A DNA stretch of 64,000 nucleotides, taken from NCBI GenBank assembly GCA_012932295.1, contig JAAONU010000006.1, forward strand, positions 18,244,904 through 18,308,903, written 5' to 3'. This stretch comes from Cyclina sinensis. Lineage: Eukaryota > Mollusca > Bivalvia > Venerida > Veneridae. A program made the translations under genes and the position numbers. Within the stretch, counting starts at the first letter, position 1, and each line of letters starts with the position of its first letter. Below the pieces are notes generated by a model that searched no databases, was not told the DNA's origin, and was given only the letters and a program-made list of their open reading frames with translations. Shown here in pieces: positions 46,487 to 58,300 of the stretch.

Positions 46487-49400
46487 TCACCGCTTTATAT
46501 ATATACATTTATATATGTAAGTACTGGTAGTGTAACAGGCACACTGTATTGGGTACAGACCTTTCTTTAGTCCACACAGATGTTCATTACAATAATCCTG
46601 ACCATTGCAGCATTTAGAACATGCCACCAAATCCTCCCGCTTTCGTTTGCCTGCAGCTAAACAAACCTGCAATTGTAATCATTACCGTTCGCAGAGAGCC
46701 AGAAAGGGCCGATCCATAAGGTTTTGATTTTGTAATGATCTAGGAAACTGTGACTGCACACAGATGACGTCATTTCCTGAATAGTGACATCGCTGAAGTA
46801 CTTGTTTAAAAAGCAAAATTTAATAAACAAAATCATAAGAACTTTATAAACATGAAATTAATATGATTTTAGTTTTATTTCTCAAAAGATATTCCCAGAA
46901 TAAAGTAACAGGAACAAATATACAGGTAACTACAGAAAATCTAACAATTTTACAATTTCAGTTTTGGAGTAATTGTAAACGTCATATCACCTTAATATCT
47001 CTACAGCCGGCTTCATACACAACAAGATTGCTTTCAGTAATGACCTGGTCTACATAACAAGCCTTTAAAAAAAGAAGAGAAGTGAGTGACTGAATGCTAG
47101 AGTGACTCAGCGTGTGAGTGAGTGAGTATCAAATTGTTCGAAAGACATACATTTCCCCTGTTGCATACGACATAGTAATATTATTGTTCGAAAGACATAC
47201 CAGTTCTTTTTTGCAGACTACAAGCTACCAAATCGTTCTTCAGACATACTTGTTCTTAATAACAGACGACAAAGTTATCAATTTTTTCGAAAGTCATACC
47301 CTTGGGCATATGATATATTTACATAATTTTTCGAAAGAGAAACCAGTTCTTTGTTGCAGACGACAAAGCTGTCAAAATGCTCTAAGAGCTCTAAAGACAT
47401 GCCCATCCTTTGTTGCATACGATATATTTTTCACAATGTTTGAATGACATAACTGTCCTTTAAAGCAGACGGCATAATTGTCAAATTATATCTTTTATAG
47501 TAGACGACAGTTAAAAAACTGTTCTAAATGTAGTTTGTAGAAGACGACCAAGTGATCAAATTGTTCGAAAGACATTCCTGTCTTTCGTTGCAAAAGATAA
47601 ATCTTTCACATTGTTCTAAAGACATGCCTGTCCTTCATTGCAGACGACATAGTTATCCACTTGTTCGAAAGACGTATTTGTTCTTTAGGGTAGACAGCAT
47701 AGCTAACAAACTATTTCAAACATTTCTGTTTTTTTGTAGCAGCCGACATAGTAATCAAATGTTCCAAAGAAATACCTTTGGTTTGTTGCATACGACATGT
47801 TACAACAAATAACATTGTTCTAAAGACCTATTCGTCCTATAGTGCATAATTCATAGATATCGAAGTGTTCTAAGACATACCTGTCTTTTGAAGCAGACGT
47901 CATTAATATCATATTGTTCGAAAGACATTCCAGTCCTTAGTGGCAGACGGTATATTTACCACATTGGCCGAAAAACATACCAGTTTTGTCCTTCGTAGCA
48001 TACATGTTACATTAGGCCTTTGTTGAAGATGGCATAGTTATCACAGTGGTCAAAAGACATACCTCCCCTTTGTTACAGATGAGATAATTCTCACAGTGGT
48101 CTAAAGACATACCTGCCCTTTGTTACAGATGACATAGTTCTCACTGTGGTCTAAAGACATACCTGCCCTTTGTTACAGATGACATAGTTATCACAGTGGT
48201 CTGAAGACATACCTGCCCTTTGTTACAGATGACATAGTTCTCACAGTGGTCTAAAGACATACCTGCCCTTTGTTACAGATGACATAGTTCTCACAGTGGT
48301 CTAAAGACATACCTGCCCTTTGTTACAGATGACATAGTTATCACAGTGGTCTGAAGACATACCTGCCCTTTGTTACAGATGAGATAATTCTCACAGTGGT
48401 CTAAAGACATACCTGCTCTTTGTTACAGATGACATAGTTATCACAGTGGTCTAAAGACATACCTGTCCTTTGTTACAGATGACATAGTTATCACAGTGGT
48501 CTAAAGACATACCTGTCCTTTGTTACAGATGACATAGTTCTCAAAGTGGTCTAAAAACATACCTGCCCTTTGTTACAGATGACATAGTTATCACATTGTT
48601 CTAAAGAAGAGGCCCTGCTACATGCTCTACACCTTGGAAGTTCCCACAACGCGTCCTGAGCTAAATATAGAAACGTTGACTTTCGTTTTACCAAACTTTA
48701 CCGAATCTTTCCATTATTCAATTTGGTCATTTAAAATTGTTTTAACCGATTTACAAACAATGCAAACCAATATCAGACTGTTGCAGACGGATCATGGTGT
48801 ATATTTGCTGTAAAGACGAAATCAAGTGTCAATAACATGTTTAACACTAAGATCCATTTATATCCAATCACATTAACATCCTCTGTGTCAGTGTCGTATA
48901 TTCTATATTTTGTATTTCACTATATTAAAAAAAAACTTTAGGATTCTCGACCAAGACAGATTTCGTTGACCAGATCGACAGAGACGAAGAAGAACGGAAT
49001 GGGCGACATAAGCCGAAGTCTCTTTGGTTCGCATCTGTCAGAATTTCGTGTATATTTCGATAGAAGGAACAAAAACTAGAGATATTACCTTTTGTAACAG
49101 CAACAAAACACAGTAGCAAAATTACTGCCTGACCTATAAAACAGAAAGTACTTATCTACAACCAATGTGAGGAACAACATTGTTAGCTGAGACATTAAAT
49201 CGTGACTTTATGAATTGTATAACAAATACAATACGAAGGGAGACAACTTGATTAAAAGACAGACTGCATTTCAGATCATTCCACAGTTATGTGGAACTGT
49301 TCCTAAAATAGTTACTCAACAATACCAATTTCGGACACACGCACTTAAGAAAACATACAGATAACGTGGGTTGTGGAATATTTCTTAAAAGAAGTCATTC

Positions 49401-49822
49401 CAAAAATTTGAGTTAATGCGCTTACTAAACATAACTGGTAATGGAAAAAAAAAACAGCTTTTCTTTTACCATCGCCAAAGTAGATTGCCTGAGTCACAAA
49501 GTGGTATTATTCTCAGGCAAAATTAGCTGGATTCGAACGAGAAACTATCAAATGATCCACATATTCCTGATATACTGAGCCATTATCCCTAAACGTTGAA
49601 TTAAGAACTGAGTTAATTCGCAAATGTCGAACTGCTGCGATCTGGAAACTATCGCTTTCGTCAGTAATGACCTAACACAATGAAAAACATTTTTTTACAT
49701 TTAACGGTCATATCTCATCATTCTATCATTAAATCACATCAGAGAAAATATTTTGTCATGTTACAGATACGTTCGTGTTTAAGGAAAGTGTTTTGATTCA
49801 ATAAACATGTACCTTTGATCAT
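46487..49822 (-). CDS. Ly6/uPAR-like secreted cysteine-rich protein, right unit (134 aa)
   Basis: Exons: 49822-49813 (ATG ATC AAA G), 49133-49089, 48660-48563, 47062-46991 and 46666-46487 (stop). The sum is 405 nt, 134 codons plus stop. The start MIKGQAVILLLCFVAVTKA is a clear signal peptide, with cleavage likely near TKA/QD. The mature part has CRACSRA, EQCDNYVICNKGQ, ACYVDQVITESN, EAGCRDIK, VCLAAG and ACSKCCNGQDYCNEHLCG. The spaced cysteines and CCNGQDYCN end suggest a Ly6/uPAR three-finger fold, with one extra residue in the usual CC-x4-CN spacing. A Cys/Tyr-rich tail follows. No transmembrane segment or GPI signal is evident, so it is probably secreted; function unknown. An in-frame upstream ATG at 49921 would add 33 residues and bury the signal peptide, so the internal start is preferred. 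Confidence 0.75.
47110..48562. repeat. 50-bp minisatellite derived from exon end plus 5' splice site
   Basis: About ten well-conserved units (48060-48562) and roughly eighteen decayed ones to the left. On the minus strand each good unit reads TGTGATAACTATGTCATC, TGTAACAAAGGGCAG, then GTATGTCTTTAGACCAC. That is the coding end and donor of the exon at 48563-48660. Confidence 0.93.
48563..48660 (-). CDS. Ly6-like right unit, first domain exon whose end seeded a tandem array
   Basis: This 98-nt exon (acceptor ATATTTAG, donor GTATGT) encodes QDALWELPRCRACSRA and QCDNYVICNKGQ. The last ~45 nt plus the donor are repeated in the 50-bp array that directly follows in the intron. The equivalent exon of the left unit (45842-45948) has no such array. 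Confidence 0.75.
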
Positions 49823-51783
49823 ATTCGTGTCGGCGCTGTCAAACCGCTGGAAATTGTGAAAGAATGTTGACAATCGTGTGCCTTTTACATTCGACGTTCC
49901 CCCACCGATAAACCGTGTCACAAAGAACAGTTTACAACTCTTATCTTAATCTTAACGATACTAAACTACGGCCACTGTCAATCAGGAAGTGCAGTGCACT
50001 ATTTTTCTTTTTACGTTCTAAACATCAGAACTCGCTAATGACCAGTGCCAGCTATATAGTATCATGTTACACAGATTTAAGTTTTCCGGATCCTACCACA
50101 ACCCCTTATACATCAAGGTTGATCTGACTTTTAACATCAATTGGAGCATTAGGTAAATACCTAACCCTTTATGGCATATACATAAATTCATTAACCATGT
50201 GCATTTGTAGAAATTTCATAAGGACAGTTACCCATTTCATTTTATTTATATTTAATCTTGTATCTAGCTCTCACATTACTGTGCAAATAAAATCAAGGTA
50301 TTAAATTAGAGAAAGTGAGTCAGTTTGGAACCCTGTACTTATTTACAGTTGAGTGAACTTAGACACGTCTGGCTTTTGTGTCTGCCAAGGACACACATTA
50401 TGTCCCTAGATCTATAACGCTCTAAACACTGAACCGCCAAAGTCCGTTCCGAATGATATGTGAAGCAACCGAACATTATTTAATGGCCAAGTTTCACTTA
50501 GAACGAGAAAAAAGGCAAGACAAATATATCTTACAACTATGCCTGTAACAATCTTTCCAGCCATTCAAACAGATAAGTATAAAAGTCTGTAGGAAAGAAC
50601 AACGTTTTCAATAACTATAACTTGACGATACGCTAATTTAGTCTTAAGTTCACGTGGATTGTTGCACGTGGATTGCTGCACGTGGATTGTTCACGTGGAT
50701 TGTTTCAGATATAAATTTGCCACAAGACTCCTGTAATTCTATTATATTTTATGTTTGCATGTGAAACTGGATCTTTATTTCTTTTTATTTTGATGTGTTT
50801 GTATTATCATGTCAGTTCTGATGTTAACTTTCATTTTAGTCAAAGTGAAGAGAATATTTCACTGGACAATGAAATTATGACCAAGATACTAGTAAGTTGA
50901 TCTCTGTACACCTCTTTTTATACTTGGAGTGGCTAGTGGTTAGGTTATTATTTCTATTGTTGGCGTGTTTGTTTCTGTCTGTTATTTGTGCGAAGTTTCG
51001 CTAGGTGATGAATGTGAGTATGGGGCCGAAAACCACCCATCCTTCCTACCTTTCCCTCTGTACGGTGTTTTCGAAGCGAAGACAAATTTCAAAATAAATT
51101 TTTCAAAAAAAAAAAAAAAAAAAAAAATTGGACGGTTAAATTGTAAAAGAAAAAAAATCCATCTATACTTAACGCTTTACAAGTCTTACAAGGTATGAGT
51201 CAGAGATGTTTAAAACGTGTTAATTTGCGAGATCTTTGCCCGCATTGACGTCATCAGCGATTCATTTCAGAACTCTACTTTGCAGTAAATATGTAGCTTG
51301 GAAATACTTTTGTATTATAATTTATTACGTGGATATTTCATTCTCAATGTATTCTTGGGCCTTATTAAATTAAAGGTTACTCAAACAGAAGTTTCCAGAA
51401 ATCAGGACCATTGATAACTTGATGAAATAAGCCTACGTTATGATTAAATTTAATAAATTGAAAGAGTTTTCCTCTTTCTTCTTACCCCGACAAAGCACAC
51501 CAATTCATTGGTTAGTATACCTTCTGAATCTGCAATTACTTAGACCCTATATACAGAATTATCTTAAGTCTAAAATGGTCAGTGTGCCAAAGCGTGTAAA
51601 GCGTGTACAATTAATTTTACTGGAAACACATTCAAGTGCAGCTGGCATTTATTTGATTTCCGTTGTTGAACAATAAAGTAATGAACTAATAAAACACAAT
51701 TTGATCATGTGATTATCAATAAAGTCATTGTCAGTGTTTTTGATATAAGCTTGTTTTTTTCTCTACCATATCCGAATTTTGAA
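49823..51783. other. Intergenic region between the Ly6-like and VWA-CBM14 genes
   Basis: It holds the E-box cluster, a poly-A tract at 51105-51127 and, on the minus strand, AATAAA at 51653-51648 about 130 nt past the VWA-CBM14 stop codon (likely polyadenylation signal). No further gene was recognised. Confidence 0.5.
50651..50697. promoter_or_regulatory. Four CACGTG E-boxes at 13-14 bp spacing
   Basis: CACGTGGATTG units place perfect palindromic E-boxes at 50651, 50665, 50679 and 50692. They lie about 0.8 kb upstream of the right Ly6-like unit's start and about 1.1 kb beyond the 3' end of the VWA-CBM14 gene. Confidence 0.6.
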
Positions 51784-52397
51784 CTACCCGACTACATTAT
51801 CAACAAAAACTGGTCCGTCTACACAGGTATGGGTTATCGGATCGTAATAATCCGGGTAGCAGTCCCGGATATACTTGTGTCCCCAATTGTCGCACTGAAT
51901 GTAGTTGTGATTGTTTCCTGTGACAGGAAAATACAGCTGGTTTGCCTGAATGTTGGCTGCGGTACATGGCTCTTGGTATTGTCCATTTGGATTGACATGG
52001 TTCTGTGTTGGAGCTACGTAGCTTTTTGTTGTTACATATGGGTAAGATATCGTAGCGCCGTTACACGTGTTTACAAGATTGCTGGTTCCATAGGTGCCGG
52101 GGGGCACACAGACCTGGGAGGCCTGAAGAAAGACATAGTCCAGCTGACAATATCGCTCAAACGATTCGTGGTTCTGGTCACACTGGATATACATGTGGGG
52201 GTTGCAGTAGTGTGGGTAAAGGAATGGCTGGCCTGGTTGGTGATGGAGACAATAGTTTTTATTCGAGGGGACGACACATGTAAGCACGTCCTGGAACCAA
52301 TCCTCTCCTGGGGGACACTGGCGCTCCCATGGTTTCCCCCAGACATCGCAATGAATGTACTTGTGCTGGTCGTTTGGAAACGGGAAGTATAGATTAC
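51784..52397 (-). CDS. Terminal exon with three CBM14 chitin-binding modules
   Basis: This 614-nt last exon completes module 2 (NLYFPFPNDQHKYIHCD...QCPPGEDWF...TCV) and encodes module 3 (CLHHQPGQPFLYPHYC...YCQLDYVF...VCV), a Thr/Asn/Gln-rich linker and module 4 (PCTAANIQANQLYFP...IQCD...DCYPDYYD...TCV). It ends VFVDNVVG and stop. The cysteine spacing and aromatic residues fit CBM14 (peritrophin-A). Confidence 0.9.
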
Positions 52398-55300
52398 CTA
52401 AAAATGAGTATTGTGATAACATTATTTATACGATTTATAATAAACCTTGGCTGAAATCATCAAAAGCAATTGTAGGATTATCATTTGTCGCAAGGTAGTC
52501 TTTTGGTTATCTGCACACCAGTGCATATAAATTGTACACAAACTGACTCTTTGGCTTCTTGGTTAAAAATTTGATAAAAGCACGAAAAAAGAATTATTCT
52601 TTGTCCAGGAAAAAAATCGCGTACTGAAATGAGTAATTTAAAGACAACCCGAGTCTAAGTGTAAGCAGTATGTGATCTCACCAGCAAGAATATTCTCTCT
52701 AGTGCAGGGATTTGAGCCCGAGTAGTGGGTTGTACATTGGGCGGATACCTCTGTGTTCTCTCCAACACACTGATTGCAGTCCGCAACAAATATCTAGAAA
52801 TGACAGACACAAAATCTCACGTCATTAGCAAATCTCTACGGGATTTCCCCTGAATGAGTAATATGACGACATGCGGCGGCCACTGTTTCATGTTTTTATA
52901 ACAAGGTAAGTTCACATTTGGTTATTTTCTTATTTTTCTCAAAGATACTTCAGGTAGAATTCAGAGATAGCCGCGTTGCACAGTCGTAATCTTCATTGGC
53001 ACAATTTTATAGAGTAGCTGTCAGAAATGGCTGGATAGTGAAATAAACGATTTTCTACCATATTCATCTCATGCGATTGAGACCTTGACTATATGCGCAC
53101 TAATATCTTCATCTTGACGTACCGACATAGAAAATAGAAAGTTTATAAAGCTTGAGAAACAAATATTACACGTACACAAAATAAAAATGTAAAATGTGAA
53201 TTACCTCCCCCTTTGGACAGATGACAACGTATAACTTGCCGGACAAATCACACATGAGAAATTTGTTGTTCTGATAAGGATGTGGGAATCTGTCTTTGCC
53301 TGCCAGAATATTTTCTCGTGTGCAAGGGTTTGCAAAATTCCATTTTTCTGCAAGAGAGTAATTACAGTTTTGGGTATGAAATATCTCATTTTATACCACT
53401 GTCCATCAAATACTTTTATTTCAGCTACTATCAAATTCAGTATGAATATGTCGCCGACAAATACAACATCTAACACCCATTTCAAAGAAGACAAAATAAC
53501 CTCATGGGAAAATGAGCAAGTAAAAATTGAGATATAAATGTACTACCAAAAGCATTTAATATATGCATATTTAATAACCAGCTTGGTGAAAAAATTATAT
53601 TACTTCAGATTTAAAGTAATTTAAAATTTTCCTCCAAATGCACAGACAGTCTTGGTTTTAAATGTAAAGCATCTGACCCCCATTAGCAAGTTGTCCCTTG
53701 AAGTTCGAATCCCGGCAGCGGAAACTGATTGCAAATTACAGTGATGTTTATGACCTGGCACTGGTATTGGTGAGAATTTTATGAACGTTGTCATTCTAAC
53801 ATGTTTAAGTAAGCTGCAATAATGGAACATTACAGTTGATGAAAAATATATAAAACGTATGTACCAGTGCAGTTAAAGTATGACGGGTCACATGGTATTT
53901 CCACGTTCCCTTTGTAACACTTGACGTGAATGCCTGAAAATACAACAGAGAAAATATTTAATAGGTATTTTAGACATTAAATCAAATAAATATTGAAATC
54001 GTAAAGATTCTGAAAATCACGACTTATAAGCAACCGACTTCTGCGTTCTAAAATGAATCGTCTGCTGATTTGTTTCATTATGACGTCATCTCAGCGATGA
54101 CAATGTTCTTTTTTTATCGTCTTAAGGTCCTTTTATTACTGAATCAGTTCAACAATTTACAGTCAGTACATGATGGGAATATAGGTTTCAAGTCTGTTGA
54201 AAGCCGCTTGAATAATATTTTTTTTTAATGCGAAGAGCTAAGTTAAGGAAAGAAACTAGTTTACTGTCACTAAAGGTGGGATAAAGAACTTGGGAATTCT
54301 AAAGGTATTTAATCACACCCGAACATTGTGACAACACCCCGTTATTCCTGGTTAGAAATAAAAGAAGCAGGTTGCGCAAAAGTGTTACCAACAATATTAT
54401 ATATAAGGGAGATTTAATCCTACCATATAAATGCAAAATAAAGAAATCAAAAATTAAAAAGTGCTTAAAGCCTATAGCAAGGAATGTATATGTCCGGTAT
54501 CAAAACAAATGAGTTGTATAGTGAAGAAGTACTTTCAAAACCAAAGACTATATCGTTTCTTAAATAAAAAGTCATGTCAAGACAAAAATGGTTTCTCAAG
54601 ATAATAATAATAATAATAACAATAATAATAATAATAATAGAATAAAATAAAACTGTTACTTTGGTCCGTCCTGTCTCCCGTGTATGGGGTGATGGTAGCA
54701 ATGCACCCTGCGCTCCCGTTGTACACGTTTGCACTGGTATACTGGTTGTCCTTCATGTTTATAAACAACGTTTTCCCTGCAGAAATAATAAAAAACATGA
54801 CGAACATGACATGACCAAGGACAGTACACGTAGATCAGGCTACATAACAAGATTTGAAACACCTGAACAAATATTTGACACAGTTTGATACGATTACTTT
54901 ACAAAGCATATAAGATACTAGTATGTACAAATATTCGACATGGGCAGTGTAATTATAGAATATCTTACAGGACTTGAAATATATAAACAAATATCTGACA
55001 TGCATGATATACGTCGATACATGCGTAATATAAGAACGAGTATTACCAATAGAGTAAGGAGATCAGACCATAGACCTATTACCCACAAGTTAAGCATATT
55101 ACCAGTAGAACACAGATTTGATTCTAACCATAGATATAAAACCACTAATTCTCTCTGTCAAAGCTAAAAACTCGGCATTATGGAGACTCTAAATAATTCT
55201 CAGTATTTTTTACCGTTTCAAACACTTCTGCCCTAGTGTACAGATTCATTTTTTTCTAGAATCACTTGGCCTCACTATTTCTGCCATAGTGTACACATTT

Positions 55301-58300
55301 GTTTTTTTTTTCTAGAATCATTTGGCCTCACTATTTCTGCCCTAGTGTACACATTTTATTTTTCTGGAATCACTTGGCCTCACTATTTCTGCCCTAGTGT
55401 ACACATTTGTTTTCTTCTAGAATCACTTGGCCTCACTATTTCTGCCCTAGTGTACACATTTGTTTTTTTTCTAGAATCACTTGGCCTCACTATTTCTGCC
55501 CTAGTGTACACATTTGTTTTTTTTTCTAGAATCATTTGGCCTCACTATTTCTGCCCTTGTGTACAGATTTTTTTTGAATCATTTGACCTCACTATGTCTG
55601 CCCTGGTGTACAGATTTTTTTTCGGGAATCATTTGACCTAATCATTTCTGCACTAGTGTTCAGATTTGTTTTTTTCTGAAATCATTTGGCCTTGCTATTT
55701 CTGCCCTAGTGTACAGATATTTTTTTTCTGGAATCATTTAGCCTATCTATTTCTGCCTAGTGTACGGATGTTTTTTTCTGGAATCATTTGGCCTCACTAT
55801 TTCTGCCCTAGTGTACAGATGTTTTTTCATGGAATCATTTGACCTCATTATTTCTGCCCCAGTGTACAAATTAATTTTTTCTGGAATCATTTGACCTCAT
55901 TATTTCTGCCCTAGTGTTCAAATTAATTTTTTCTGGAATCATTTGGCCTCATTATTTCTGCTAAAGTGCTCAGATTTGTTTTTTCATGGAATCATTTGGC
56001 CTCATTATTTCTGCCCTAGTGTACAGATGTTTTTTTTCTGGAATCATTTGGCCTCACTATTTCTGCCCTAGTGTACAAATTAATTAATTCGATCTGGAAT
56101 TATTTCGCCTCAGTATTTCTGTCAATGATTAGACCTCACTATTTCTGCCCTGGTGTACAAATTAATTTTTTTTCTGGAGACTCTAAATAATTCTCAGTAT
56201 TTTTTTACCGTTTCAAACACTTCTGCCCTAGTGTACAGATTCATATTTTTTCTAGAATCACTTGGCCTCACTATTACTGCCCTTGTGTACAGATTTGTTT
56301 TTTTTGTGGAATCATTTGGCCTCACTATTTCTGCCCTGGTGTACAGATTTTTTTCTGGAATCATTTGACCTCATTATTTCTGCACTAGTGTTCAGATTTG
56401 TTTTTTTCTGGAATCATTTGGCCTCGCTATTTCTGCCCTAGTGTACAGATGTTTTTTTCTGGAATCATTTGACCTCACTATTTCTGCCCTAGTGTTTAGA
56501 TTTGTTTTTTTCTGGAATCATTTGACCTCACTATTTCTGCCTTAGTGTACAGATGTTTTTTTTCTGGAATCATTTGGCCTCATTATTTCTGCCCTAGTGT
56601 ACAGATCTCTTTTTCTGGAATCATTTGGCCTATCTATTTCTGCCCTAGTGTACAGATGTTTTTTTCTGGAATCATTTGGCCTCACTATTTCTGTCCTAGT
56701 GTTCATATTTGTTTTATTTCTGGAATCATTTGGCCTCATTATTTTTGCCCTAGTGTACAGATGTTTTTTTCTGGAATCATTTGACCTCACTTTTTCTGCC
56801 CTAGTGTTCAGATTTGTTTTTTTTCTGGAATCATTTGACCTCACTATTTCTGCCCTAGTGTACAGATTCATTTTTTTTCTAGAATCATTTGGCCTCACTA
56901 TTTCTGTCCTAGTGTTCAGATTTGTTTTATTTCTGGAATCATTTGGCCTCATTATTTCTGCCCTAGTGTACAGATGTTTTTTTCTGGAATCATTTGACCT
57001 CACTATTTCTGCCCTAGTGTTCAGATTTGTTTTTTTCTGGAATCATTTGACCTCACTTTTTCTGCCCTAGTGTACAGATGTTTTTTTTCTGGAATTATTT
57101 GGCCTCATTATTTCTGCACTAGTGTTCAGATTTGTTTTTTTCTGAAATCATTTGGCCTCACTATTTCTGCCCTAGTGTACAGATGTTTTTTTCTGGAATC
57201 ATTTGGCCTCACTATTTCTGCCCTGGTGTACAGATGTTTTTTTCTGGAATCATTTGACCTCACTATTTCTGCCCTAGTGTTCAGATTTGTTTTTTTTCTG
57301 GAATCATTTGGCCTCATTATTTCTGCCCTAGTGTACAGATGTTTTTTCTGGAATCGTTTGACCTTATTATTTCTGGACTGGTGTTCAGATTTGTTTTTTT
57401 CTGGAATCATTTGGCCTCACTATTTCTGCCCTAGTGTACAAATTAATTTATTCTGGAATTCTTTCGCCTCAGTATTTCTGTCAATCATTTGACCTCACTA
57501 TTTCTGCCCTAGTGTACAAATTATTTTTTTCTGGAATTATTTGGCCACACTTTTTCTGTCAATCATTTGACCTCACTTTTTCTGCCCTAGTGTACAAACT
57601 AATTTTTTCTTGAATTATTTGGCCTCACTATTTCTGTCAATCATTTGACCTCACTATTTCTGCCCTAGTGTAGAAATTAATTTTTTCTGGAATCATTTGG
57701 CCTCACTTTTTCTGTCCTAGTGTACAAATTAATTTTTTTCTGGAATCATGCGACCTCACTATTTCTGCCCTAGTGTACAAATATATTTTTTCTGGAATCA
57801 TTTGGCCTCACTATTTCTGCCCTAGTGTTCAAATTTATTTTTTCTGGAATCATTTGACCTCACTATTTCTGTCCTAGTGTACAAAATATTTTTTTCTGGA
57901 ATCATACGACCTCACTATTTCTGCCCTAGTGTACAAATTAATTTTTTCTGGAATTATATGACCTCACTTTTTCTGAACTAGCGTTCAGATTTGTTTTTTC
58001 TAGAATCATTTGGCCTCACTATTTCTGCCCTAGTGTACAAATTAATTTTTGCTGGAATTATATGACCTCACTTTTTCTGAACTAGCGTTCAGATTTGTTT
58101 TTTCTAGAATCATTTGGCCTTACTATTTTCTGATGGCCTGGTATCAGTTTTATACTTATGTACATTCAGAATAGTATTCAGTAATGAAGTTGTTTTACAT
58201 TCTCCAATCTTAAAAAGAAGCTCAGAGTTTTTGGTCGTTTTGATGGTATGTTCATATGAGCAGAAACATCATTCTTTTTTGAAATACGACCGCCATTTCC

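Noticed and set aside
47118..47812. 109- and 86-codon plus-strand frames
   Set aside because: They are decayed copies of the 50-bp array read antisense to the Ly6-like gene.
51709..52392. 227-codon plus-strand frame
   Set aside because: It is the antisense shadow of the CBM14 terminal exon, which has clear cysteine-module structure on the minus strand.
55345..57492. Several 90-157 codon frames on both strands
   Set aside because: They arise from the ~51-bp minisatellite; frames shift with T-run length and occur on both strands.
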